Source: Strigamia acuminata | Lineage: Eukaryota > Arthropoda > Chilopoda > Geophilomorpha > Linotaeniidae | Direction: 5' to 3' | Length of the DNA stretch: 64,000 bases | Assembly (NCBI GenBank): GCA_949358305.1 | Contig: OX442314.1 | Span: 58,103,369-58,167,368, forward strand | Shown: positions 28,559 through 38,552 of the stretch, one piece after another | How the letters are laid out: each line of letters starts with the position of its first letter | How positions within the stretch are numbered: the first letter of the stretch is position 1 | Notes under the pieces: model-generated | Databases searched by the model: none | The model's input: the letters and a program-made list of their open reading frames with translations, nothing else | Told to the model about the DNA's origin: nothing | Position numbers and translations under genes: made by a program

Positions 28559-31213
28559 ATGTATTCCAGGACCCTCGAGGAAAAATTCGAGCGATCAAAA
28601 ACGCTGGTCGAGTGCATGACGAAGGAGATGAGGGAGCGAGTGGGGCCGCGGATCCCACCCGATGCGGATCCGCCGAGCCCCGTTTACTCCGGGTACCTGG
28701 AAGAGGCTTACCCAGGCACGGTGGCCGAGCTGCACACCTCCCATAGGTGGAGCGAGGCCCCGACCTTGGCAGCCCGCCAGAGAATAGTGGACGACGAGAT
28801 CAAACGCTTAAAGCGCACCGAGACTCACGGAGTAACCCGAGTTCTCGAGAGAAACGGTTTCTCCCCCGAAGAAATCCGTAGATGGCTTCGCGACATCGAA
28901 GAAAATCATCTGACACCCAGATGGATACCGCCGGCGAATTTTACGGCCACGCAGTCTGAGATGTGGCAGTTATACCACGCTGGTATCCTGGGAAGTCGCC
29001 GCCATCACAGAAGATCGAAGCGTCCGGCGGAGTCCGCCCCACGCGGACCCGCACGAAGAAGACAGGCCGTCTCCCCAATAGAGGCCGGCCCGTCAACGAG
29101 CCGCGACTACCGCAGCCGCTCGAGCAGCTCCAGTTCCCGAACTCGAGTTGTCGTGCGCTCGGAGTGTCGCCGAGTAGTAACGCTCGAGCCTGCCTCGCCA
29201 GACGACGCGCGGGCTGAGCGAACAGTCGAATCTTCCGCCCACTGGGCTGCGAGGACCGAGACACACCAAGATCGAGGAAAGAAAAGATCCTCGTTGTTCA
29301 TGGCGATTACCACACAGTCGTCAGATCAATCCTCGTCGCGACGAACCGTCTCATCACACCAGAGACCGAATTCTCCGACGGACGTCCCCCAGAGGACGGC
29401 CCAACGAAGATCCGTCGCAGCCAGCACCCGGAGGAATCGAAAGCGCAAAGTACGTCAGAAGTTGCGAGCACAATCCCTGATAGCTAAGGGATTAGAGAAG
29501 GAGCGAGAGATGGCCGCCGCGAAACGGTCCGAACCCCAGAGTCTCGGACCCACGGCTGGACCGTCCAGGCGCCAAGCAGAGATTGATTTGGGAGAGTTGA
29601 CGGAAGAGCAAATGTCCCCAGATGAGTCGGACAAAGATGGGCCGGTTACAAAACAGGATCTGGCCGTAGCATTGAAGAACGCCTTCCGAGGATACGCGGC
29701 CAACCGGCCGTCGGGCTCAACACCGGCTGTGCCCACCGCGCTTGTGCCCCCACAAGTGCAATCGCGATGGCCGCCACTCCTCGAGGGTACAAACCCAGCC
29801 GTGACCGCTTGGACCCCTCCCCGGATGATTCCGGTGGGGGATCCAGCTCCGAAGCGGGTCAGATACGATAATCTACCCGGGCTGGGCCGTCCACCGTCAC
29901 CCCCAACGCCACGAGTGTGTCGACCTTATCGCAACGCCGAATGGTACGCCCAGCGAGAGATGGACGCTCGATGCCGGCGTGAAGCGGCCTATCCCCCACT
30001 CAGCGAGTTACAAGAATATCTGGCCGAATACGAGAACCCCGCGATTGCCGAGTTGGCCATACGACAGGCCGACGCCGCCCAAACTCACCACATCAACTGG
30101 GCGATCGAACAGATGCGGACGTTGTCACAGCAATTCAGTGACAATCCGGACCGCGCTCACCCCTGCCATCGGAGCAGTTTGAATTTGGCTGTGACGAACG
30201 TACTGGCCCAGCTGCTATCCCTGGGCGTCTTCTTGGACAGTCGGCAAGCTATGGCGGCCTGGACAATCGTCGACCGTGAGGGAGTTCACCTTCCTCGGGC
30301 GTTGTACCAGGTATGGGCCGGATGGACTCCTGAGCCCGCCTCGCTGCGCTTCGACCTGGCCAGAAATACGGAAAACCCAGGCCTACAGTTTTCAAAGATG
30401 CGTTCGTTGGCATTCCGCTACCGGAACCCCGGAGTCCACCCTTCCTTGTTGCGAACAATTCGGGAGGTTCCGGAGATACCGGGAACGGCGGCGAGCCTTC
30501 CACAGGCCATCGAGACCGCCCCCCCAGAGGCGGCGGTCCAACCATACATACCGACCCCAAAGCCGGTATTCCCGAAGGAGAAGCGACACGCGAATCGACC
30601 CATATTGATTCCGAAGCGTTCCAAGCGAGGACCCCGAACTCCTCCGCTGCCCTCTCCTTCACCACCAGCGGCAGGGCTGGCCGCTCTCTCTGCAGAGCCG
30701 GCTACGCCACCGTTGGAGAGCCCAATGGAGATTCCGCTCCCACCATCGCCTCCGCCGCCCCCAGCAGCGCAGCTTTATTTGAGGCTGGGAGTGGAATACC
30801 CCTTCCTTCAGATGTCGGAGTTCACGCGACAACGCATCATTAACTCCGACGATCACGGCGAATCAATCCTCAAATGGCTAAACAGAGAAGCCCGATCCAC
30901 CATGGACGCCGTCTTCCATCGCCGTATCCTACGGGCCCACAGGAAACCCGGATCGAGCGCCGAGTCGCGAAGGATCCGACTCGTCCCCGATCGATTCCCC
31001 GCGTCTACCCGGATTTGGATCCATGAGCGTACGGGGTTGGTTGGCGAGCCAGCCGGCAGTCACCCGCAGTACTTCATCAACGAGCGACAAAATCCTGCGG
31101 ATCTGACAACCTCTCTGCCCCCGGATTTACCACCGCCGCCACCGGCAGTGCCACCCGTGATCCTCCGCCCATGCAGAGGAGTGCTGCCGGCTCTTCGCAG
31201 AGGAGAGCGATGA
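28559..31213 (+). CDS. ORF3 of the gypsy element, unrecognised 884-aa protein
   Basis: The frame is open from 28,412 to 31,213. ATG 28,559 is the first ATG in any frame after the candidate acceptor at 28,426. The N-terminal 150 residues look globular and helical (EEAYPGTVAELHTSHRWSEA). Next comes an Arg/Ser-rich block (SRSSSSSSRTRVVVRSECRR), a basic segment (RRNRKRKVRQKLR), Pro-rich linkers, a helical region around residues 460-600 (SSLNLAVTNVLAQLLSLGVF) and a Pro-rich C-terminus with runs such as PPSPPPPPAAQ. No signal peptide, transmembrane helix or furin-type site is seen, so it is not an envelope protein. No known domain. The RS and basic tracts suggest RNA binding or nuclear location (inference). 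Codon use and GC resemble gag. Confidence 0.85.
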   Translation: MYSRTLEEKFERSKTLVECMTKEMRERVGPRIPPDADPPSPVYSGYLEEAYPGTVAELHTSHRWSEAPTLAARQRIVDDEIKRLKRTETHGVTRVLERNGFSPEEIRRWLRDIEENHLTPRWIPPANFTATQSEMWQLYHAGILGSRRHHRRSKRPAESAPRGPARRRQAVSPIEAGPSTSRDYRSRSSSSSSRTRVVVRSECRRVVTLEPASPDDARAERTVESSAHWAARTETHQDRGKKRSSLFMAITTQSSDQSSSRRTVSSHQRPNSPTDVPQRTAQRRSVAASTRRNRKRKVRQKLRAQSLIAKGLEKEREMAAAKRSEPQSLGPTAGPSRRQAEIDLGELTEEQMSPDESDKDGPVTKQDLAVALKNAFRGYAANRPSGSTPAVPTALVPPQVQSRWPPLLEGTNPAVTAWTPPRMIPVGDPAPKRVRYDNLPGLGRPPSPPTPRVCRPYRNAEWYAQREMDARCRREAAYPPLSELQEYLAEYENPAIAELAIRQADAAQTHHINWAIEQMRTLSQQFSDNPDRAHPCHRSSLNLAVTNVLAQLLSLGVFLDSRQAMAAWTIVDREGVHLPRALYQVWAGWTPEPASLRFDLARNTENPGLQFSKMRSLAFRYRNPGVHPSLLRTIREVPEIPGTAASLPQAIETAPPEAAVQPYIPTPKPVFPKEKRHANRPILIPKRSKRGPRTPPLPSPSPPAAGLAALSAEPATPPLESPMEIPLPPSPPPPPAAQLYLRLGVEYPFLQMSEFTRQRIINSDDHGESILKWLNREARSTMDAVFHRRILRAHRKPGSSAESRRIRLVPDRFPASTRIWIHERTGLVGEPAGSHPQYFINERQNPADLTTSLPPDLPPPPPAVPPVILRPCRGVLPALRRGER

Positions 31214-31243
31214 GAAAATTGAGATCGCTCCGATCCGAGATCG

Positions 31244-31260
31244 AAGCTGGAGGAGGGACG
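31244..31260 (+). other. Polypurine tract of the gypsy element
   Basis: AAGCTGGAGGAGGGACG directly 5' of the 3' LTR. Confidence 0.75.
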
Positions 31261-32080
31261 TGTGGTGACCCAGTTGGATAAGTGTCCCCCCAGGGCGGAT
31301 ACTTGTCCTATGAGTCACTATGATTAAAGAGTCGTTCCCCCCCGAGTTGGCTCCACCTCCCCATGGCAGGTGTGTGCCCCGAGGGGGAGGAAGCGGCTGG
31401 TGGTCAGCCCCCATTGGTTGATCGCCGGCCCTTCACCCCACTGCATAAAAGGCTGTGTTTCCCGCCTAAAGACAGAACTTACACAAACGACACCAAGAAC
31501 ACAGCAACTACCTCACCGTCAGGCCAACTTCAACTACAAGTTAGGATTGATCGAGGATCGCTGAGTAAAGTGCAAACTGTAACTCTCACGAAGTCACTTG
31601 CGAGCTATTCCTGCGAAAGCACGAGAATAGCCCTTGTGAAATCACCCAGAATAATCGCCCAGACGATTATTCGCCGAAGTAAGTGTCCGAGTGCTTTGTA
31701 GGGAACCCCAAAGTTCCTAGACGAGGCCTCTGCGACGCTAAACAAACCCTAGACAACAGGCACGGATAGAAGACTCGAAAGAGCATTCCACCGCGTCCGT
31801 GAAGACGAATCCGTGACGAATTAACGACAACTCGAGACGCCGCCTTTGTTCCGCCGACCACGCGGAATCGACGACGCCATCTTGAGAAATCCTTTGTTCG
31901 ACGCTGACCACGTCGACTCTAGAATTATTACTGAGTGTATTTTAAAGGCATAAAGCCTGGTGAATAAATTACCTGTTTATTTACATACATTTGGTATTCA
32001 TTTGGGTATTTACATAATTGATCACAGGTAAAGTATTACACGTTAGCGCTATTTAAACCTATACCAAGTAGGACGCGACA
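31261..32080 (+). repeat. 3' LTR of the gypsy element
   Basis: 820 bp, same length as the 5' LTR and identical wherever compared. AATAAA at 31,963-31,968. Followed by the AATG target duplication. Confidence 0.95.
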
Positions 32081-32229
32081 AATGTAACAAACAAAAGAAA
32101 AAGGACAAATTGAATCTTAACAGATGGACTAATTCTGGTGAGCTTTGGTGGGTCGTATTAGATGGTTGGCTTGACTGAATCTGTCAATTGGGTGGGATAA
32201 AGTCACACTTTGCCACTGTGCTAACTTGG

Positions 32230-32480
32230 TTAAGCAGATAGCGACTGGTGAGACCAATAACATCATCTCTACCGGAAAGACTTGGACAACTCGCCCCATC
32301 ATCCATACCGATCGTGGTCGGTTCTCGTCCTGTATGAGAACTAAGTCATCAATTTTCAGCTCTGTTTATACGTGAGCAGTCTTAAAAATTCTGAGCTCGG
32401 TTAAGTACTTTCTATGCCAGCGTGCCCAAATTTGTTTTAACAAACGTTCGCGTAACTTCCATCGCTTTAAAAGTCCGACT
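32230..32480 (-). pseudogene. BEL/Pao integrase C-terminal (DUF5641-like) relic
   Basis: On the minus strand from 32,480: LLKRWKLRERLLKQIWARWH, then RKYLTELR, an in-frame TAA, then LKIDDLVLIQDENRPRSVW and MMGRVVQVFP. This is the layout of the Pao integrase tail (RW..L....W.RW..EYL..L, then DLVL..DEN.P...W..GRV...FP). A short fragment with one stop and a probable frame slip after VQVFP. Confidence 0.65.
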
Positions 32481-32819
32481 GCATGAATGTCCAGTTGCTC
32501 TTAACCTAACCATTTCCACTTCATTCTTGCTTCTTCAATCGCAGCTCGTGATGAACATTTTTCCTGGTAAAGTTGTGCAAACTTCTGGACAGCAGATGAC
32601 CTGGGCTCAGTAGTGGTAGGTTCCCTTCCTTGTTCCTGAAGCTTCAAGTCATACTTTGAAAATTGGTGTTTGGGAGTTGGTGTTACTACTAAAATATACA
32701 CCAATACATAAGGGCATTAAAGAATACGATAAGATAATTGCAATATGATGAGATATGTGTACAAGATTTTAGTTTTTATGAAACATTTATTTATTCTTAA
32801 AACAATGGAATTGGAAGCA

Positions 32820-33250
32820 GACTAAGTTCTAGTTCGCGAACTTGAACCAATAGTTCAGTTCACTTTTCCCATTTTTTTTTAAAAAATTGAAATGTTTTTT
32901 TTTATGTTTTGTGGTTTGCGGATGGAAAAAACACTTTTTTTTATAGTAAAGCACGTTTTTATTGATGTTAATGACGAAAACGGCTGTTTTCGTCGTTTTT
33001 GTTGTAAAAAAGTGATCAAAATGAATGTTTTGATGATGAAAACGTCATCAAAACGTTTAAAACCGATGCAAAAAGTTACGTTTATGCGACGTTTTCATCA
33101 TCAAACATGGTGAACGCGAACGTCGTTCCCTCTTAAAAGTGAACTAAGTTTGTTTTTTGCGTTCACTTGTAAAAGTGAACTAGTTCGCGATCTTAGTTCG
33201 CGAACTAACCAACTTAGTTCGCGAACGCGAACTAATAGTTCTCGTTCGAT
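32820..33250. repeat. AT-rich DNA with repeated AGTTCGCGAACT palindromes
   Basis: AGTTCGCGAACT or close variants (AGTTCGCGAAC) recur at about 32,830, 33,180, 33,194 and 33,215; the core is a perfect 12-bp palindrome. The interval 32,960-33,110 also has AAAACG/CGTTTT inversions (GACGAAAACGG...GTTTTCGTC). No gene is supported. Confidence 0.6.
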
Positions 33251-33573
33251 AACTGTTAATAACTCCATTAAGTGTAAGGGTGGGATTGTTAACAACATTT
33301 ATTTGCCTAGTATAATTTTAATTTTGCTTCATAAGTACTAGCAAAATTTGTAATTATAGAACATTTGCAAATAAATGCTGGAGTGTAAATAAACTGGAGT
33401 CAGGTTGCAAAGGTTAAACAAGCAAGTGATTTTATTCTTTAAGATACAGGTATATATAGGCAGGTGCAAGTGTCATTGCACTGCTGTCCGATTGGTCCAC
33501 GTGTTGTGGTGCCCTTCCCTCTCACAGAGTATATGACTTTAGTGACGCCGTGTTTCAGCTGCTTAGATTCAGC

Positions 33574-33650
33574 TAGGTTAGGTTAGTTTAGGTCAGGCTA
33601 GGTTAGTTTGGTTAGGTTAGGTCAGGTTAAGTTAGGTTTAATTAGGTTAA
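33574..33650 (+). repeat. Degenerate TTAGG-type repeat (AGGTT)n
   Basis: A run of AGGTT/AGGTC/AGTTT pentamers, e.g. TTGGTTAGGTTAGGTCAGG. AGGTT is a rotation of TTAGG, the usual arthropod telomere unit. It is short and degenerate and lies between transposon relics, so it is an interstitial microsatellite rather than a telomere. Confidence 0.65.
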
Positions 33651-33949
33651 AAAACGCCGCCGCTAAAACGAGCGTCGCTAAAGTGTAACCTGAAAGTAAG
33701 TTAACTTGTAGAATTTAACTTCAAAAGTCTTTTCGTCCAAAACTTTAATATTCAAAACAATACGGTTTACAGATACATGATACGGTAACGATTAATCAAA
33801 TGTAGATATCAAGATATAAAAAATACGTTACGACTAAACTTAAAATAAAATATGAATACATAATATTGAATAGATGTAAAAAGCTATTGAAGAGAATTCA
33901 TCTGTGCCAGCTATGCGATTAACATTTGGCCGAATAACCCAATGCAACC

Positions 33950-34190
33950 CTAGCTTTTGATCCACAGAGAAGCGCACACAGTTGTCTTTTGCAATGGCGA
34001 TGTACTCAACTCAGCACCTCTCATTAGCTCTTTTTCATGTTCCGGAAGGGCAATCACTTCATCAACTACCTAAAATTAAAATTAGTAAAAAAAAATAGTA
34101 AGGAAAAAGTGTCGTTTAAATGGGATATTTAATTTACTTCACAGACTAACTTCAGACGAGCATTTCGAGCTGCTGATTTCATTCTTCCGT
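33950..34190 (-). CDS. Two-exon coding fragment, unrecognised
   Basis: A minus-strand exon ending LKLVCE at 34,138, a 68-bp GT-AG intron (34,137-34,070), then VVDEVIALPEHEKELMRGAE and onward to TAG at 33,952-33,950. Reading frame is kept across the intron. No family recognised. It adjoins the DIRS-like relic but is in a different frame. Low confidence because the exons are short. Confidence 0.3.
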
Positions 34191-35160
34191 TAGAAATATG
34201 TCCATCGAGAAAGAGAAAGAGGCTGAAATAAATAATTGGTTCATATCCTTGCAAATGGAAATAGTGAAATTCAAGTATTCACGAAGAGTTAAGACAGGAC
34301 ATAAATCTCTATCTTGAAACCTAGAAATGCGAAAAGGAGCCCGAGAAGGAGATTTTCTGGACCCCAGAAGGAGGACAATGCAAAAACCATCCTTAAAAAT
34401 TACGTCCGAGGATTTGAAACAGAATTTTGGATGGATTTGAACAAAAATTATAATTTAAACCCGGAAATAACTTCTAGTACCCAACTATCCGAAGTTATAA
34501 AACGCCATGTGTCTAAACAAAAGGGAAGTCAACCTGATAGTGGCAAGGAATCGAGAAGAGTTAAGCGAATTACAAAATTTTCTCACCCAACTTATCAAAA
34601 CCAGATCGCTGTTGGTTTTTGGGTTGAAAGCCCCTGTTCAGGCGGCAATCGGTTGTCGTGATACGGCTTTCGTTCGTCTTGCTTAGAATGGAGGGGGCGA
34701 GCAGGGTCACGGAAGGAACGCTGGCGCCTCGATCCCGGGAGTTTATTTTTTGCGCGATCAATCGCAAAAATCTCATCCGCCTGTTGCTTGAACACGGTTA
34801 AAAACTTCCCGTCGAAGATTGTGTCGCCTTTGCCGTTCTTAAACTTCGAGAGAAGACTAGAACTCTTTCCCCCAATGCCGTGGATCACATTAGCCCGTCG
34901 TTCATTACATATTGAGGACGTAGCAACCCTGACGAAATGTAGGATGGCTTTAGACGCTTCTAGCATCTCGGACTTTGATAAAGGTCTGAAAAAACAAAAA
35001 TATCAGCAAAAATTTCGACCCAAAAGGGTAAAAGCAAACGTCGACGTAAAGGCGGCATCGAAAAGTCTGGATGCAACGGCGCAAATCCGTAGGACTGAAG
35101 AGTCTAAATTCTTAAGAAAATTTTCACGGAAAGGTGAGAAATTCGTCTTCTTATCATCCA
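34179..35160 (-). pseudogene. DIRS-like element relic (gag-like plus tyrosine-recombinase fragment)
   Basis: 34,966-34,595 encodes a helical, basic gag-like segment (CNERRANVIHGIGGKSSSLL; DGKFLTVFKQQADEIFA). Farther down the same strand, 34,345-34,179 reads RFQDRDLCPVLTLREYLNF and DMNQLFISA, which matches the LCPV.TL..YL..T..LR....LFIS block of DIRS-type tyrosine recombinases. RT and RNase H are missing. The opposing plus-strand ORFs at 34,314 and 34,788 are probably shadows. Confidence 0.5.
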
Positions 35161-35652
35161 TATAACTTTTAACATCATCAATTCATCATCCATTTCCTTG
35201 CGCTTCAAGGTCGGAACTTGGTTACCGAGTCGTGGAAACCTACTCCGGAATTTTTTGGCGTCGGATGCCGACGACTGAAAAGAAATTTTTTTTATTTCTG
35301 TCCACCACTAATGAATGCTACATAAGTTTTTCCCATGAAGGCAAAAGTTTCCCAAACCATTACTGACCCTCAACTCTGTTGGGCTCTGAAAAAGGTGTGG
35401 TTCCTTTCAAATTTCATGCCAATAGCAAGCTAAACCATCAGGACTATCAAGATTCAATTTCTTTTCATCACTAAAATCACTGTGCACTACTCATTGTTCC
35501 AGGTCATCTGAACCCTTGCCCACTATAATTTGGCTTGAGTATGTATGGTCGTTTGGCCATTTATTTTATAAACTCTTATTGGGAAAGCTTGAAGGTGATT
35601 ATGAACATTATTTTTACTAATGTTTCCTTCAAAGACATCATAGATTTTTTGA

Positions 35653-36280
35653 ACTGACAAGTGAGCATACTGGTGAAAAGCCTTTCAAATGTCAAATATG
35701 TTTACTTTCATGTAGGTCTAAAGCAAACCTGACTGTTCACATGCGAATTCACACTGGAGAAAAACTGTTCAAGTGCCATTTGTGTGATTATTCTTGCACT
35801 ACATCTAGTAATTTAAAAATGCATTTGTTAACTCATACTGGAGAAAAACCGTTCAAGTGCCATTTGTGTGCTTATTCTAGCACTCACAATGGGAATTTAA
35901 ATAAGCATCTTACAACCCATACTGGAGAAAAACCGTTCAAGTGCCATTTGTGTGATGATTCTTGCACTCAAAATGGGAGTTTAAAAATACATTTAGCAAC
36001 CCATACTGGAGAAAAACCATTCAAGTGCCATTTGTGTGCTTATTGCTGCAGCACTAGTGGGAATTTAAGAAAACATTTAATAATACATTCAGGAAAAAAA
36101 CCATTCAAATGTCATTTGTGTGCTTATTCTTGTGTTCAAAGTTGGCATCTAAAAAGACACATTTCAACCCATTCTGGAGAAAACCCGTTCAAGTGCCATT
36201 TGTGTGCTTATTCATGTAAAAGTAATGTTAATTTGAAAAAACATTTAACAAAACATACGGATAAAAAACCATGTTGTTAA
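35653..36280 (+). CDS. C2H2 zinc-finger protein, seven fingers, possibly a terminal exon
   Basis: Seven consecutive C2H2 fingers with TGEKPFKC linkers, first CQICLLSC, then six of the form FKCHLC[AD]. Each keeps C-x2-C-x12-H-x3-H; fingers 4-6 have looser linkers (HSGKKP, HSGENP, HTDKKP). The frame is open upstream to about 35,622 but the only ATG is inside finger 1 (35,741), so the true start is probably in an upstream exon or the gene is 5'-truncated. Stop TAA 36,278-36,280; AATAAA at 36,305-36,310. DNA-binding protein, likely nuclear; the target is unknown. Confidence 0.75.
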
Positions 36281-36304
36281 TTCTTTAGTTGCAAACAACA
36301 GTCC

Positions 36305-36310
36305 AATAAA
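36305..36310 (+). terminator. Polyadenylation signal of the zinc-finger gene
   Basis: AATAAA 25 bases after the stop codon, a typical spacing for a short 3' UTR. Confidence 0.5.
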
Positions 36311-36554
36311 CGTTGCTATCTTAAGGCTTTGTCTAATTTCTCAATCAAAGATAAAAAATATTAACACCAGATGTCCCACACCACTAGGGATAGATGTTTT
36401 TTCACCGCGACGTTTTTCGTTCTCTCTTCTTAAATTTTTCAATGTTTTATGTATTTTTTCGACGCCACTACGTATCATTACAACTCAATTTAACTGTTTT
36501 AAGATGAATATTAATAACATAATTTTTATATTTTATTTAACTTATTGGCTACTT

Positions 36555-36850
36555 ACAGCTGCCCCTGCTGGCTCATCACTGCCCTGCAACGACAGTGAAC
36601 TAGATGCAGCTCTGGCGTCTCGTGTATCTCTCCTGCATCTGTTGCGATCTTGTGCAAGCAGGTGGAGCTTGATTGGTGGAATCGAGCCCCGAAAGTGGTC
36701 TTTCGGAAGTGGGTAGGCCCCTTAGCGGCCAAGGAGTAATGGTGAGCGGTCGCATCCTGACAGTCTCTTTCAGTCTACTACGATGGCGACGCCGACGATC
36801 GGCGGGGCGACTCTGACGCCCACCAAGACCTGAGCGTGCTATTAAGTGAT
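36555..36850 (+). repeat. Diverged LTR fragment related to element B
   Basis: Shares with the B LTRs the succession CAGCTGCCC, CCTGCAACG, GCAGGTGGAGCTT, TCGGAAGTGGG, GGCGACTCTG.CGCCC in the same order. Only part of the LTR is present and no internal region follows. Confidence 0.55.
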
Positions 36851-37061
36851 AAGTCAGCGCAAATTCAGTCAAAAACGGAGGGAGAAGTGGCGGCGAGCAA
36901 TTGTGAGGATTACAGTTGCAATCTGTGATGATTATTCGTGTTCACGTTATTCGTATTTGGAACGAGAAGTCATACTGCCTTTCACCTTGTCCTTTTCTTT
37001 GGATCCGGAATGTTCAGAATTCTTACTTGTAGTTCGTTGTGACATTTACGGCTTCCTCTGA

Positions 37062-37433
37062 TAAATCAGTGATTTTTATTTCGCTGGCAACAAAATTAAG
37101 AAACTTAATCACATTATCCTTTTGACCCGGATTAGATCTATGGAATCGCTCAGCAAATTGAGATGGAAACTTCTTTAACAATTCCGTTAACAGGGTTTTA
37201 ACGGTTCTACCGGATACATTTCTTTGACTGCTTTTGCCCCTCTCAATGACTTGAATATGGCTTTCTTTTGTACAGATTCTGAGCCAAAAGCGAGACTTTA
37301 ATTCTTCAAGTGCAAGCGGATACGAGTCCTTCGTTAGGCGATACGATTCGATGACTTTAGCAGCCCTTCTCGTGCTCGTAGCCTTCAAATACTGAAGTTT
37401 CTCAATATCTGAAAGATCATCATTTTTATCCAC
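37062..37433 (-). pseudogene. BEL/Pao gag-like (DUF1759) fragment
   Basis: Begins DKNDDLSDIEKLQYLKA and continues with AAKVIESYRLTKDSYPLALE, the LS..EKL.YLK...G.A...I....LT...Y..AL..L pattern of the Pao-element DUF1759 region. About 120 residues, with no CCHC or protease. Isolated from other BEL/Pao sequence except the integrase scrap at 32.3 kb. Confidence 0.6.
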
Positions 37434-37439
37434 AGACCT

Positions 37440-38150
37440 CTCCTATTGCTACAGCTGCATATATAAGTATATAAGACCGAGACTGACCGGAAACGTCACT
37501 ACAGTTACAACATTTCAGCAAGAGCACCATTTACCTCACCTTTCAGGCCGTTTCACGGATTGATCGAGGACCGGTGCCCGCTGACCATTTCAACTGTAAA
37601 ACAGCCACATCTATTTAACGTGGACAAACCACGTGAGAATAGATCTCCAAACGATATTCGTACAATTCGCACGAGAAAGCGAATTCCCGCGTGTCCAACA
37701 AAACACGTGTTGACCGAACATAATTTCGGGACTAATCCACGATCGATACGAATCGCCGATCGATCGCCGAAGAAACGTACGTACGTCACGTGCACGAAAC
37801 GATTCCGTCCAGTTTGATCAGCCGAACGTATCGGCGAAAGAATTCCGCGCACCACGCGCACAAAATGAAGCCAATTTCGTTTAAGACTTGCACGTACGAC
37901 CACGTGTTCCAGCAGATTCGTGTTCGACCACATTCAAGATTCGACTCGATTGATTGTCCCTCGCCAAATTGAGCCTTACTCGATTCGCGAAAGGATAAAC
38001 TGATTTATACTCGTAACGACCCAGTTGTGTATTAAGAAAGCAGAATCTCGTGTTCGCCGAAAACGCAATATTGGAACATACCATATTGCAGTTGTGTGCG
38101 GACATTGGACCACGTGGCCGAGATCGAAAACGGGACTAACCTGTATAATC
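37440..38150 (+). repeat. Possible old LTR
   Basis: TATATAAG at 37,459 and 37,468 is followed by CACCTTTCAGGCCG and GATTGATCGAGGACC, echoing the R/U5 part of the 12.7-kb gypsy LTR (CACCGTCAGGCCA, GATTGATCGAGGATC). The ends were not found, so this is a weak call. Confidence 0.35.
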
Positions 38151-38336
38151 GATTATAAAATTATGAGTTAAAATCAAACGTCATTCAATTGATTCAAATG
38201 TGAATTCGAATTTACCGCGAGATTTTCGTAGAGATTTGTTCTGTCTAGGTCACCAATTCCGTGTTTTTCGCGTGTGGACCCCGTATCCAGAACCATTGTG
38301 AGTGGAGACAAAAGCAAGCACGTTCGTTTCTGTCTA

Positions 38337-38510
38337 CGTTCAATGCCGACGCGAAGGTTATTTCTCACGGAATGGGTACCGGTAACATTTTATCTCTATT
38401 TAAGAACTTATATTCAGTATAATTTCATTGAAACTCTTTTTCAGTTTTATATTTTTCAGTGGTATCTGCGTGTAATAATTTTCATGCGATATTTCCGAGT
38501 TAAGCATGTA
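38337..38510 (+). repeat. Direct repeat, copy 1 (copy 2 at 40,170)
   Basis: CTACGTTCAATGCCGACGCG...GGAATGGGTACC and the following AT-rich part reappear at 40,170-40,335. Over the first 47 bp there are only three differences. Confidence 0.75.
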
Positions 38511-38552
38511 TATTTCGAGCGTTGCCCAAATCCCTCCATCTTGTTTTGTTAG

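Larger units (their letters stand above)
19333..32080 (+). mobile_element. Full-length 12.7-kb Ty3/gypsy retrotransposon with third ORF
   Basis: Two 820-bp LTRs enclose a primer site, gag, pol in the -1 frame, and a large third ORF. The target duplication is AATG (19,329-19,332 and 32,081-32,084). The LTRs showed no difference where compared, and all three ORFs are open, so the insertion is very recent and the copy may be active. It landed inside the minus-strand Mutator-like gene. Confidence 0.95.

Noticed and set aside
28559-31213. Envelope gene
   Set aside because: No signal peptide, transmembrane helix, cysteine pattern or cleavage site; the composition is RS- and Pro-rich.
33574-33650. 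True telomere end
   Set aside because: Only about 77 bp, degenerate, and flanked on both sides by other sequence.
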